Assembly: GCA_022448705.1 (NCBI GenBank)
Contig: JAKUUF010000024.1
Span: 1-16,225, forward strand
DNA: 16,225 bases
Source of the DNA: SAR324 cluster bacterium
GTDB taxonomy: Bacteria > SAR324 > NAC60-12
Reading direction: 5' to 3'
The notes beneath the pieces were generated by a model. It searched no databases, was not told where the DNA came from, and worked only from the letters and a program-made list of their open reading frames with translations. The position numbers were made by a program, and so were the translations under genes. Below, one piece after another: positions 1-6,370 of this stretch. Within the stretch, counting starts at the first letter, position 1. Every line of letters starts with the position of its first letter.

Positions 1-1688
1 TCAATTGTGAACTGCATTGACTCAGTAATTTTGTCAGCATACATGATGACACATCCATTCACGTTACGGGATGCTCTTCCACAAGTTTGAATTAGTGAGC
101 GTACAGAACGCAAAAATCCTTCTTTGTCCGCATCAAAAATCCCAACTAAAGAAACTTCAGGCAAATCCAGACCTTCCCTGAGGAGGTTAATTCCAACTAA
201 AACGTCAAACTCTCCCGCTCGAAGATCATGCAAAATTTTGCTTCTCTCAACAACGTCCACATCAGAATGCATGTATCTTACTCTGACATTTAAATCTTCA
301 TAATATTCGGTCAGGTCTTCTGCCATGCGTTTTGTGAGAGTGGTTATGAGAACCCGTTCATGACGCTTTGCTCTCAAACGGATTTCATGCAGCATGTCGT
401 CTACCTGTCCCAGCACCGGACGAATTTCAATTTTCGGCTCTAGCAAACCTGTTGGGCGTACCACAAGTTCCGCCATCTTGCCTTTTGTCAAATCCAGTTC
501 ATAATCTCCTGGAGTTGCTGAAACATAAATCATCTGCTGCGGGAATTTTTCAAATTCCGGAAACTGAAGGGGGCGGTTATCCACTGCGGAGGGCAAACGA
601 AAACCATGTTCAACAAGAGTAGATTTTCTTGAGTAATCGCCTTTAAACATTGCCCGGAGCTGGGGAAGTGTCATGTGACTTTCGTCAATAAATATCAGTG
701 AATCATCCGGAAAATAATTCAGCAAAGTTGCCGGCGGAGTGCCTTCCTCCCTGCGATCAATGATTCGGCTGTAATTTTCAATTCCGGAACATGATCCGGT
801 TTGTTCTATCATTTCAATATCATATTCAGTTCGCTGAGTGAGTCTCTGCGCTTCCAGAATTTTATTCTGTGCGTGAAGATCCTCGAGACGTTCCCGGAGT
901 TCTTCACGAATCAATTTCAAAGTTTCCGGTACGTGCTCAGCTGGGGCAGCATAGTGAGAGGCAGGATAAATTACAAAATGCTGATAGGACATTTGCTTTT
1001 TACCTGTCAAGGGATCAAATCGCACAAGGCTTTCAATTTCATCACCAAACAGTTCCACTCGAATCGCCGACTCTGATTCTGCCAAATAAATATCAATCAC
1101 ATCTCCCCGCACCCTGAAAGTTCCTCTGTGGAAATCAAGGTCGTTTCTGATGTATAGCAACTCTACAAGTCTTTTCAAAATGTACTGACGTGAGATGCGA
1201 TCTCCCACTTTGAAAATCAGCAGCATTTTTTCATATTTTTCTGGTGAGCCGATTCCATAAATGCAGGAAACACTGGCCACAATCAATACATCACGACGTT
1301 CAAGAAGTGAGCGGGTTGCCGACAGACGCATACGATCCAGATCATCATTGAGTGCTGTATCTTTTTCAATATAAAGGTCACGGCTGGGGACATATGCTTC
1401 AGGCTGATAGTAGTCATAATAACTGACAAAATATTCAACAGCATTTTCAGGAAAGAAGGATTGGAATTCGTTATAAAGCTGTGCGGCAAGTGTCTTATTA
1501 TGCGCAATAACGAGAGTGGGGCGCTGAAGATGCTGGACAACATTTGCCATGGAAAATGTTTTACCGGAGCCCGTAATGCCCAGCAAAACCTGGTGTTTGT
1601 GTTCTTTTTCGATGCCATTAACCAAAGTCTTAATGGCCTGCGGCTGGTCTCCGGAAGGCTTGTAATCTGATTGAAGCCTGAACTGCAT
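1..1688 (-). CDS. uvrB: UvrB, excinuclease ABC subunit B (3' end cut by window edge)
   Basis: UvrB is the damage-verifying subunit of UvrABC nucleotide excision repair. UvrA loads it on DNA and it then recruits UvrC for incision. The frame is open from the ATG at 1688 to the window edge, giving 562 complete codons of a family usually about 660-680 residues, so the last helicase part and the UvrC-binding tail lie outside. Visible motifs in order are Walker A GITGSGKT at residues 37-44, the Tyr-rich beta-hairpin SYYDYYQPEAYVPSRD near residues 89-104, Walker B DESH at 335-338, and the late helicase motifs NLLREGLDLPEVSLVGI and QTCGRASRN near the cut. An AAAGGAAA ribosome binding site just upstream of the ATG supports this start. 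It is the last gene of the trxA-truA-uvrB run, 10 bp after truA. No frameshift was seen. Confidence 0.97.
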   Translation of the reverse strand, partial: MQFRLQSDYKPSGDQPQAIKTLVNGIEKEHKHQVLLGITGSGKTFSMANVVQHLQRPTLVIAHNKTLAAQLYNEFQSFFPENAVEYFVSYYDYYQPEAYVPSRDLYIEKDTALNDDLDRMRLSATRSLLERRDVLIVASVSCIYGIGSPEKYEKMLLIFKVGDRISRQYILKRLVELLYIRNDLDFHRGTFRVRGDVIDIYLAESESAIRVELFGDEIESLVRFDPLTGKKQMSYQHFVIYPASHYAAPAEHVPETLKLIREELRERLEDLHAQNKILEAQRLTQRTEYDIEMIEQTGSCSGIENYSRIIDRREEGTPPATLLNYFPDDSLIFIDESHMTLPQLRAMFKGDYSRKSTLVEHGFRLPSAVDNRPLQFPEFEKFPQQMIYVSATPGDYELDLTKGKMAELVVRPTGLLEPKIEIRPVLGQVDDMLHEIRLRAKRHERVLITTLTKRMAEDLTEYYEDLNVRVRYMHSDVDVVERSKILHDLRAGEFDVLVGINLLREGLDLPEVSLVGIFDADKEGFLRSVRSLIQTCGRASRNVNGCVIMYADKITESMQFTI

Positions 1689-1698
1689 GAAGTTTCCT

Positions 1699-2562
1699 TT
1701 AATTATCTATCACTTCCGGAGGCCAACTAACCAAGCCATCCGGGTAAATCACTTTCAAAGAATACAGTCCATGAGCGGGGGCAGTACAACCGGCAAGATT
1801 TCGATCACCTTTATTTAAGGCTTTTTCAACATCATCACAGCTTATGCGAGCCTGTCCTGCTTCAACCAGGGTTCCTGTAATTATGCGCACCATGTGCTGC
1901 AAAAAAGAGTTAGCCTCAATTTCTATTTGAAGGATAGAATTCTGAAAATTCGATTTGCCAATGGAAATTTCCCGAATGTCTTTGACTGTGTTTGGAGAGC
2001 TGCAATTTGAAGAACGAAATGCTGAAAAATCGTGTTTCCCTATTAAAACTTCAGCAGCCTGCTTCATCAGGTCAATATCTAAAATCTGACCTACCTGCCA
2101 GCTTTTATTATTTGTAAATGGTGAATGATAGGAATGATTGGAAATCAGATAACGGTATCTTTTTCCAATCGCATTGTGCCTGGCGTGAAAATCTGCTGAT
2201 ACAGTTTGAACGGATTTGACAACAATGTCATCAGGCAATACAGCATTTAACGCGCTGCACCACTTTTCAGTTGTTTTTATGTTTTTTGAAGTTGAATTAA
2301 AATTAGCCGTGTAATTGAGCGCATGAACCCCCGAGTCAGTGCGGCCTGCGCCATGCACTCTGACGGTCTCTCCTGTGAGACGTTGTATAGCTTTTTCGAG
2401 GGTATCCTGGATTGTAGGGGAATCAGGTTGAACCTGCCAGCCGTGGTAGCAGGCTCCATCAAATGTCAGCAGGAGGAGCCAGTTTTGTGCAGAGGGCACG
2501 ATTTTATTGGAAACATTATCCGTTTGCTTGTTCTGCCAGTGCGCGAACTCGCGAGGGGTCAT
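1699..2562 (-). CDS. truA: TruA, tRNA pseudouridine(38-40) synthase
   Basis: TruA isomerises uridines 38-40 in the anticodon arm of many tRNAs to pseudouridine, in the cytoplasm. The hallmark motif GAGRTDSGVHA contains the catalytic Asp (residue 76 from the ATG used here). LLTFDGACYHGWQVQP near the N-terminus and QHMVRIITGTLVEAG near the C-terminus are further family signatures. The start is uncertain. The ATG at 2562 gives 287 residues and overlaps trxA by 47 bp. A TTG at 2580 has an AAGGA about 7 bases upstream and gives 293 residues. A GTG at 2499 gives 267 residues, closest to the family's usual length (about 270), and avoids the overlap but has no visible ribosome binding site. All three keep the whole catalytic fold. 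It is cotranscribed with trxA and uvrB. Confidence 0.95.
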   Translation of the reverse strand: MTPREFAHWQNKQTDNVSNKIVPSAQNWLLLLTFDGACYHGWQVQPDSPTIQDTLEKAIQRLTGETVRVHGAGRTDSGVHALNYTANFNSTSKNIKTTEKWCSALNAVLPDDIVVKSVQTVSADFHARHNAIGKRYRYLISNHSYHSPFTNNKSWQVGQILDIDLMKQAAEVLIGKHDFSAFRSSNCSSPNTVKDIREISIGKSNFQNSILQIEIEANSFLQHMVRIITGTLVEAGQARISCDDVEKALNKGDRNLAGCTAPAHGLYSLKVIYPDGLVSWPPEVIDN

Positions 2563-2839
2563 TGCCAGTAACGCTGCCAATTTCTTTTCCTTCTTTAAGA
2601 AGAATTATGTATGGTATTCCGCGAACACCAAAACGTGCAGCTGTTTGCATGTTTTTGTCTACATCAAGCTTGCAAACTTTAAGCTTGCCTTGCATGTCAT
2701 CGGCAATTTCATCAATCAGCGGAGCTAATGCCAAACATGGTCCACACCATCCTGCCCAAAAATCGACAAGCGTATAGCCGGTTTTGGTTTCATCATCAAA
2801 ATTTGAATCCTCAAGGTGAATTACCATGTCACTTGCCAT
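2516..2839 (-). CDS. trxA: Thioredoxin
   Basis: This is a 107-residue classical thioredoxin, a cytoplasmic dithiol-disulfide oxidoreductase. The active site WCGPC lies in VDFWAGWCGPCLALAPL near residues 25-41. The cis-proline loop is seen in FGVRGIPYIILLKEGKEIG. There is no signal peptide or membrane segment, so it should be cytoplasmic. The start is well supported: ATG at 2839 preceded by AGGAGT at 2845-2850. It is the first gene of the minus-strand trxA-truA-uvrB unit, and its 3' end overlaps the longer candidate starts of truA, which suggests translational coupling. The residue after the cis-proline is Tyr where many thioredoxins have Thr, a mild variant that could affect substrate choice. 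Confidence 0.96.
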   Translation of the reverse strand: MASDMVIHLEDSNFDDETKTGYTLVDFWAGWCGPCLALAPLIDEIADDMQGKLKVCKLDVDKNMQTAARFGVRGIPYIILLKEGKEIGSVTGNDPSRVRALAEQANG

Positions 2840-2890
2840 AAATTACTCCTGCTGGTTAAAAATGTTTTATCCTAAAACTGTGAAAATGAA

Positions 2891-2896
2891 ATTATA
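2891..2896 (-). promoter_or_regulatory. Candidate -10 box for the trxA operon
   Basis: Read on the minus strand this is an exact TATAAT, about 50 bases upstream of the trxA ATG. The matching -35 region at about 2913-2919 is poor, so the call rests on the -10 box and its position. A perfect TTGACA on the same strand at 2935-2940 lies too far away to pair with it. Confidence 0.35.
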
Positions 2897-2933
2897 CTTA
2901 AAATATATATTTAATGAATTTGAGGCTTCAATA

Positions 2934-2948
2934 TTGTCAAATAGACAA
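2934..2948. promoter_or_regulatory. Possible operator dyad in the divergent trxA leader
   Basis: TTGTC-AAATA-GACAA is a perfect 5-bp dyad with a 5-bp spacer, lying between the divergent trxA and 3011-4647 transcription units. A regulator bound here could affect both directions. The arms are short and the region is AT-rich, so chance is a real possibility. No known operator was recognised. Confidence 0.2.
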
Positions 2949-3010
2949 ATGATTTACAAGTTATTTCCAGAAATGAATTATATCCTGCAGAGATCTAAGG
3001 TGGAAAAATC

Positions 3011-3037
3011 ATGAAGATTTTTCTAAAAAATTTTCAT
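3011..3037 (+). repeat. AT-rich hairpin covering the start codon of the 3011 ORF
   Basis: The 12-base arms ATGAAGATTTTT (3011-3022) and AAAAATTTTCAT (3026-3037) pair with one G-T wobble around a 3-base CTA loop. The stem begins exactly at the ATG and ends 6 bases before the in-frame TGA. Being AT-rich it is weak, but it could modulate initiation. Confidence 0.35.
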
Positions 3038-3181
3038 CTGTGCTGAAATAAACTGAATAATCTTGATAAATCAGAAATATCTTCTAAGTTGAAACATGAG
3101 GACAATGCAAAAGATGTTAAATTAGAACTTGGCCAAATTGAGATATATATTTTACCATTATATCTGATTGAACATGAATGA
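3011..3181 (+). pseudogene. Small ORF interrupted by an in-frame TGA
   Basis: An ATG at 3011 follows a strong ribosome binding site, AAGGTGG at 2997-3003 with a 7-base spacer. The frame reads MKIFLKNFHLC, then TGA at 3044-3046, then about 44 sense codons (NKLNNLDKSEISSK...) ending ...LYLIEHE and a TGA at 3179-3181. That final stop overlaps the start of the next gene in the string ATGAATGA. The composition after the first TGA looks protein-like. Possible readings are an 11-residue leader peptide, a recently broken gene, readthrough or selenocysteine at a Cys-TGA pair, or a sequencing error. TGA is an ordinary stop elsewhere in the window, so a changed genetic code is unlikely. No GC-rich SECIS-like hairpin is obvious downstream of the TGA. 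I do not recognise the product. Confidence 0.35.
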
Positions 3182-3518
3182 ATTGATTCAGCAGAAAATC
3201 CGACAGTATTTAGTACACTCTTTTCTTTATTATCAATTAGATGAATCAATTATCTCCGACAGGCATTATGACCATATTTGTGCAGATGTAGCAAAGTTAA
3301 TATCAGACAATTCAGCCAAAAATTCTTTACCATTTCATGATCTTGTAAAATCCAGCCTCACTGAAAATGCCTCTGGTTTTTCAATTAGCAAGTACCCGCC
3401 GGAGATAGTAAGTGCAGCACTTCATCTGTTATATCAAACCAGTTATATTGATTCCATGTCCTTTGAGACCTTTCTGGCACGTTTCGGCTACAGTAGTTAT
3501 GAGATAAGGAATGCCTAG
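3174..3518 (+). CDS. Stand-alone LigA domain-Ia-like protein
   Basis: This 114-residue protein resembles only the N-terminal Ia domain of NAD-dependent DNA ligase, the part that binds the NMN half of NAD. The stretch FLYYQLDESIISDRHYD at residues 17-33 aligns with the LigA Ia helix pair. Y19, D29, Y32 and D33 fall at the same spacing as E. coli LigA Y22, D32, Y35 and D36, while the position of H23 is Tyr20. There is no adenylation Lys motif, OB fold, zinc finger, HhH or BRCT domain, so it cannot be a ligase by itself. GFSISKYPPEIVSAALHLL at residues 68-86 resembles the C-terminal part of small 'LigA-related' phage-type proteins as I remember them. The ATG at 3174 lacks a Shine-Dalgarno but overlaps the preceding stop. 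Its own stop overlaps the rodZ start by 8 bp. Function is unknown; NAD or NMN binding is inference. Confidence 0.65.
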   Translation: MNELIQQKIRQYLVHSFLYYQLDESIISDRHYDHICADVAKLISDNSAKNSLPFHDLVKSSLTENASGFSISKYPPEIVSAALHLLYQTSYIDSMSFETFLARFGYSSYEIRNA

Positions 3519-4647
3519 AAAAAAAAAGATTACAATAAATAGTCCTCAGAAAGAAAAATTCGTTCCGCAGGAAGAAGAATTCGTTCAACAGGAAGAAGAA
3601 TCGCTTCAGCAGCTTGGCCAGAAAATTCGGGAAGCAAGAATTGCCAAAAATCTATCCCTTGAAAGCGTGTCCGGTCACTTACACATTGCTGTAAAAATTC
3701 TGGAAGCGATCGAAGAGGGTGACCCGGAAAAAGGACCGACTCCGGTGTTTATGAGAGGTTTAGTTCGCACATACTGTCAGTATCTGGGAATCGATAAAAC
3801 TGATATTGTTGATAAAATAGAACAGCTTTTAAAATCAGCCGAAAAGGGGGAACAGCAACTCAAGACCCTTAAGCCAGTTATTGAAATAAGGGAATCACAT
3901 CCAATCCGTAACATTGTGGTTGTTCTGGTTCTTGTGACAGGAGGTTACTTATTATATTCGATTTATTCTTCCCAAATCCCATTTTTCCTTGCACAAGACA
4001 ATAATACACAATCAAATTCTGCAATGGTTGCAGTTGAGGATAAATTAGCTGAAAGTGAAAATATTATTGTTACAGATGAAGGGATAGTCAAATCGCCCCA
4101 GTCAGTAAAACAATCTAAACAAGAACCTGCTGCATCCGAAAAAATTATTCCTGAACAAATAGAAGCATCCGGAGAAACATCTTATATGGAAGACTCAAAC
4201 CTGGTAAAAACTGATAACACTGGGGAAAACAACACTCCTGCAGATACTGTTACTGAAAAAACAGAAACAGATGAAGTATTTGCTGCAACAAATAGAACTT
4301 CGAAAAAATTGGATATTGAATCAGAAATAAGTCTCACAGGTCCAAATCAAACAAATCTCTCTGAATTATCACAACCTGAAGTTGAGCAAGATTTTTTGGA
4401 GCCCCTGACACTTGAAGTGGAAGCATCTGAAGGAACATGGATTAGTATTTCTGTAGATGGAAATGAAGCCAAGGATATCAGACTAAGTACAGATGAAATC
4501 CATCAATGGGAGGCAAAGAAGGAATATCTGCTTACACTTGGTAATACAAATGCAGTGAGAATTTTATTGAATGGAAGGGAAATTGAAACAAACCGAACAC
4601 ATCAGCTACTGACAGATTGGGTAATTGACAAAAGTTTTTTGCCGTAG
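3511..4647 (+). CDS. rodZ: RodZ-like HTH membrane protein (HTH_25, TM, DUF4115)
   Basis: RodZ links the MreB cytoskeleton to the cell-wall synthesis machinery and sets rod shape. This 378-residue protein has the family order. A charged N-terminal tail of about 34 residues carries a heptad repeat. A Cro/HTH_25 domain follows at about 35-100 (LGQKIREARIAKNLSLESV, then VFMRGLVRTYCQYLGID). One membrane segment lies at about 134-153 (NIVVVLVLVTGGYLLYSIYS). A long acidic Ser/Thr-rich linker spans about 160-290, and a DUF4115-type beta domain about 295-365 (GTWISISVDGNEAKDI). The topology is N-in, C-out. The ATG lies 8 bp inside the upstream gene's end (ATGCCTAG) with AGGA directly before it, so initiation probably depends on translational coupling. 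Membrane-anchored regulators of other kinds share this layout, so the MreB role is inferred. Confidence 0.85.
   Translation: MPRKKKITINSPQKEKFVPQEEEFVQQEEESLQQLGQKIREARIAKNLSLESVSGHLHIAVKILEAIEEGDPEKGPTPVFMRGLVRTYCQYLGIDKTDIVDKIEQLLKSAEKGEQQLKTLKPVIEIRESHPIRNIVVVLVLVTGGYLLYSIYSSQIPFFLAQDNNTQSNSAMVAVEDKLAESENIIVTDEGIVKSPQSVKQSKQEPAASEKIIPEQIEASGETSYMEDSNLVKTDNTGENNTPADTVTEKTETDEVFAATNRTSKKLDIESEISLTGPNQTNLSELSQPEVEQDFLEPLTLEVEASEGTWISISVDGNEAKDIRLSTDEIHQWEAKKEYLLTLGNTNAVRILLNGREIETNRTHQLLTDWVIDKSFLP
3550..3612 (+). repeat. Three 21-bp tandem repeats coding heptads in the RodZ N-terminus
   Basis: Units at 3550-3570, 3571-3591 and 3592-3612 encode KEKFVPQ, EEEFVQQ and EEESLQQ. The first two share TTCGTT and the last two begin GAAGAAGAA, so this is a recent-looking in-frame duplication just before the HTH domain. 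Copy number could vary between strains without breaking the frame. Confidence 0.75.
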
Positions 4648-4670
4648 ATTTCTTCATTTTTTCATAAAGA

Positions 4671-4687
4671 ACAAAATAAGATTTTGT
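4671..4687 (+). terminator. Weak hairpin after rodZ
   Basis: ACAAAAT-AAG-ATTTTGT is a perfect 7-bp inverted repeat 24 bases after the rodZ stop. It is followed by ATTTTG rather than a clean T run, and the stem has one G-C pair, so it is at best a weak terminator. Confidence 0.25.
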
Positions 4688-4706
4688 ATTTTGCTTGCCT
4701 ATTCAA

Positions 4707-4736
4707 TTAACGGGACATCAGCCTTTAATTTATAAT
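4707..4736 (+). promoter_or_regulatory. Candidate promoter for the radical SAM gene
   Basis: TTAACG (4707-4712) and a perfect TATAAT (4731-4736) are separated by 18 bases, giving a leader of about 75 bases before the ATG at 4819. The -10 is good and the -35 matches TTGACA at four of six positions. It sits in the 171-bp gap after rodZ, where a new transcript start is expected. Confidence 0.4.
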
Positions 4737-4818
4737 ATTCAAATATATCAATTATATTAACTTAATACTGAACACAAAATGCATCAATTTTTTAAGATAA
4801 TTTCTTCTAATTGAAATC

Positions 4819-5775
4819 ATGTCATCCATTAAGAACTGCACACCATTTGAAAACGGGAAACGATATTACCAGCTCAGCCAGCATTATCGGGAGCGCTTTG
4901 GTGAAAAAGTATATAAAGTAAGTATTTCGGTAGCAGATTCCTGTCCAAACAGGGAAGGTCATAACGGAATGACTGTATGCATTTTTTGTGATGAATGGGG
5001 TTCCGCTGCTTATCATAAGTTCAGTGATTTGCCTATATTGAAGCAAATCCAAATAAACCGAGAGGCAATCCGCAAACGTTATAAAGCTGAAAAATTTCTG
5101 ATTTATTTTCAAGCCTACACCAACACATTCGGACATTTCAGAGATCTGGAAACTCTGTATCGTAAAGCTTTAAAAGAAAAGGACGTAGTCGGATTGGTGG
5201 TTGGAACTCGTCCTGATTGTCTGCCAAAAAGAATTTTACATAAATTTGCTGAACTCTCTAAGGAACAATATCTATCAGTAGAGCTTGGAGCACAAACTTT
5301 TGATGATCATCAACTGAATTTTCTCTCAAGAGGTCACGACAGTGCCACTTCAATTGAAGCAATTCGGAAACTGAAAACTTTGCAAAATGTTAATATATGT
5401 GTGCATTTAATGTTTGGGCTTCCAAATGAAAATGATCTGCAAATTCAAGAAACAGCACAATTGCTATCAGAACTGGAAGTTAACGGAGTAAAACTGCACA
5501 ACCTGCATGTACTCCGGAACACAGCACTTGAAAAGTTGTTCCATGAATCTAAATTTATTCCAATAGAACTGGAGGAATATGCTCGCAGAGTAACAATCTT
5601 CCTTGAAAATCTTTCTCCAAAAATTGCAGTGCATCGTTTAGCTGCGGTCGCTTCACGCTGGGACCAGTTAGTGGCACCATCCTGGACTCGTGAAAAAATG
5701 CGCCCAGCTCAGTTTATTGATGATTTTTTAGAAGCAAATCAAACATGGCAGGGTCGAAATTTCTATGTTAATTAA
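4819..5775 (+). CDS. Radical SAM protein, TIGR01212 / YhcC-like
   Basis: This 318-residue radical SAM enzyme has cluster cysteines C42, C54 and C57 in SCPNREGHNGMTVCIFC, with spacing CX11CX2C. That spacing is typical of the TIGR01212 (YhcC) family rather than the classic CX3CX2C. Other family stretches are FQAYTNTFG (about residue 95), GTRPDCLP (about 132), SVELGAQTFDD (about 154) and HLMFGLPNEN (about 194). It should bind a 4Fe-4S cluster and S-adenosylmethionine and act in the cytoplasm. The physiological substrate of this family is not established to my knowledge, so none is assigned. The ATG at 4819 has only weak ribosome binding sequence. It stands between rodZ and rsfS with gaps on both sides and is probably its own transcript. 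Length is normal and the frame is intact. Confidence 0.9.
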   Translation: MSSIKNCTPFENGKRYYQLSQHYRERFGEKVYKVSISVADSCPNREGHNGMTVCIFCDEWGSAAYHKFSDLPILKQIQINREAIRKRYKAEKFLIYFQAYTNTFGHFRDLETLYRKALKEKDVVGLVVGTRPDCLPKRILHKFAELSKEQYLSVELGAQTFDDHQLNFLSRGHDSATSIEAIRKLKTLQNVNICVHLMFGLPNENDLQIQETAQLLSELEVNGVKLHNLHVLRNTALEKLFHESKFIPIELEEYARRVTIFLENLSPKIAVHRLAAVASRWDQLVAPSWTREKMRPAQFIDDFLEANQTWQGRNFYVN

Positions 5776-5794
5776 TCTAATTTAGGGCTGTATA

Positions 5795-5823
5795 TTGTTG
5801 ATTTAGTTCAGTAAAATTATAAA
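5795..5823 (+). promoter_or_regulatory. Candidate promoter for rsfS-murB-ftsQ
   Basis: TTGTTG (5795-5800) is followed after 17 bases by TATAAA (5818-5823) in the 115-bp gap before rsfS. The spacing is ideal and the -10 differs from consensus at one base, but the -35 is weak and the gap is AT-rich. Confidence 0.3.
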
Positions 5824-5890
5824 GAAGAAGTTCCTTTCATAAAATTTTTTTAATACCACCTATAAATATTACCTTACTTAAAAACAAAAT

Positions 5891-6334
5891 TTGGTTGCTG
5901 AAACACTAAAGTTGCTGAAAAAAACGGAAAATGAAAATGTATCAGAAAAAATCTTTACCGAGAAAGAGCTGGATGAATTAATTACTGAGAAATCAGACCG
6001 AGGATTAGTAAAAAAGATACTTGAACTGCTGCAGGACTCCAAGGCAGAGGAAATTGTTTTGATTGATGTCCGTGACAGCTCAAATTTAGCCGATTATATG
6101 TTCATTTGTGAGGGGCGGTCCCAGCTGCATTGCCGAGGAATTGCTGAAAATATTGTGTTTCGTTTAAAACATCAAGGTGAGATCCATTTGGGTATAGAAG
6201 GTGAGCTTGAAGGAAACTGGGTACTGCTTGATTATGGAAATATTATCCTGCATGTGTTTCATCCTGAAATTCGTAAATACTACAACTTAGAAGAATTATA
6301 TGCACCTCATCAATTAAAGGACGGCACAAATTAA
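5891..6334 (+). CDS. rsfS: RsfS, ribosomal silencing factor
   Basis: RsfS (Iojap/YbeB family) binds ribosomal protein uL14 and blocks joining of the 30S and 50S subunits when nutrients are scarce. The RsfS domain covers about residues 38-138. It starts LVKKILELLQDSKAEEIVLI, continues through SSNLADYMFICEGRSQLH and EGNWVLLDYGNIILHVFHPE, and ends in the typical YYNLEELY. The 147 residues exceed the usual 105-130 because of a charged N-terminal extension of about 37 residues. No in-frame ATG precedes the domain; the likely starts are TTG at 5891 or a second TTG at 5912. It lies 36 bp upstream of murB and is probably cotranscribed with it. The usual partner nadD is not next to it here. Confidence 0.93.
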   Translation: MVAETLKLLKKTENENVSEKIFTEKELDELITEKSDRGLVKKILELLQDSKAEEIVLIDVRDSSNLADYMFICEGRSQLHCRGIAENIVFRLKHQGEIHLGIEGELEGNWVLLDYGNIILHVFHPEIRKYYNLEELYAPHQLKDGTN

Positions 6335-6370
6335 TAACAATCCAGCAAATTAATATGCAAAGGATACCAT

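Noticed and set aside
1283..1670. Minus-strand 111-codon frame and plus-strand 69-codon frame near the uvrB 5' end
   Set aside because: Both lie over the UvrB P-loop and beta-hairpin coding region, whose conserved frame leaves no doubt.
2323..2777. Several plus-strand frames over truA and trxA
   Set aside because: They are antisense shadows of two clearly identified genes and carry no motif of their own.
2826..3014. Plus-strand 62-codon frame in the trxA leader whose TGA overlaps the ATG at 3011
   Set aside because: It starts inside trxA on the opposite strand, the internal ATG at 2886 has no ribosome binding site, and it covers the likely trxA promoter. The 4-bp overlap with 3011 is suggestive but not enough.
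3044..3046. Recoded genetic code or firm selenocysteine call at this TGA
   Set aside because: TGA ends several good genes in the window, so the code is standard. No convincing SECIS hairpin was seen just after the codon, so selenocysteine stays only a possibility.
3034..3249. Minus-strand 71-codon frame
   Set aside because: It is antisense to the interrupted ORF and the start of the LigA-like gene, which are better supported by ribosome binding site, overlaps and conserved residues.
3385..3588. Minus-strand frame containing a repeated NEFFFLR motif
   Set aside because: The repeat is the antisense image of the 21-bp tandem repeat in rodZ.
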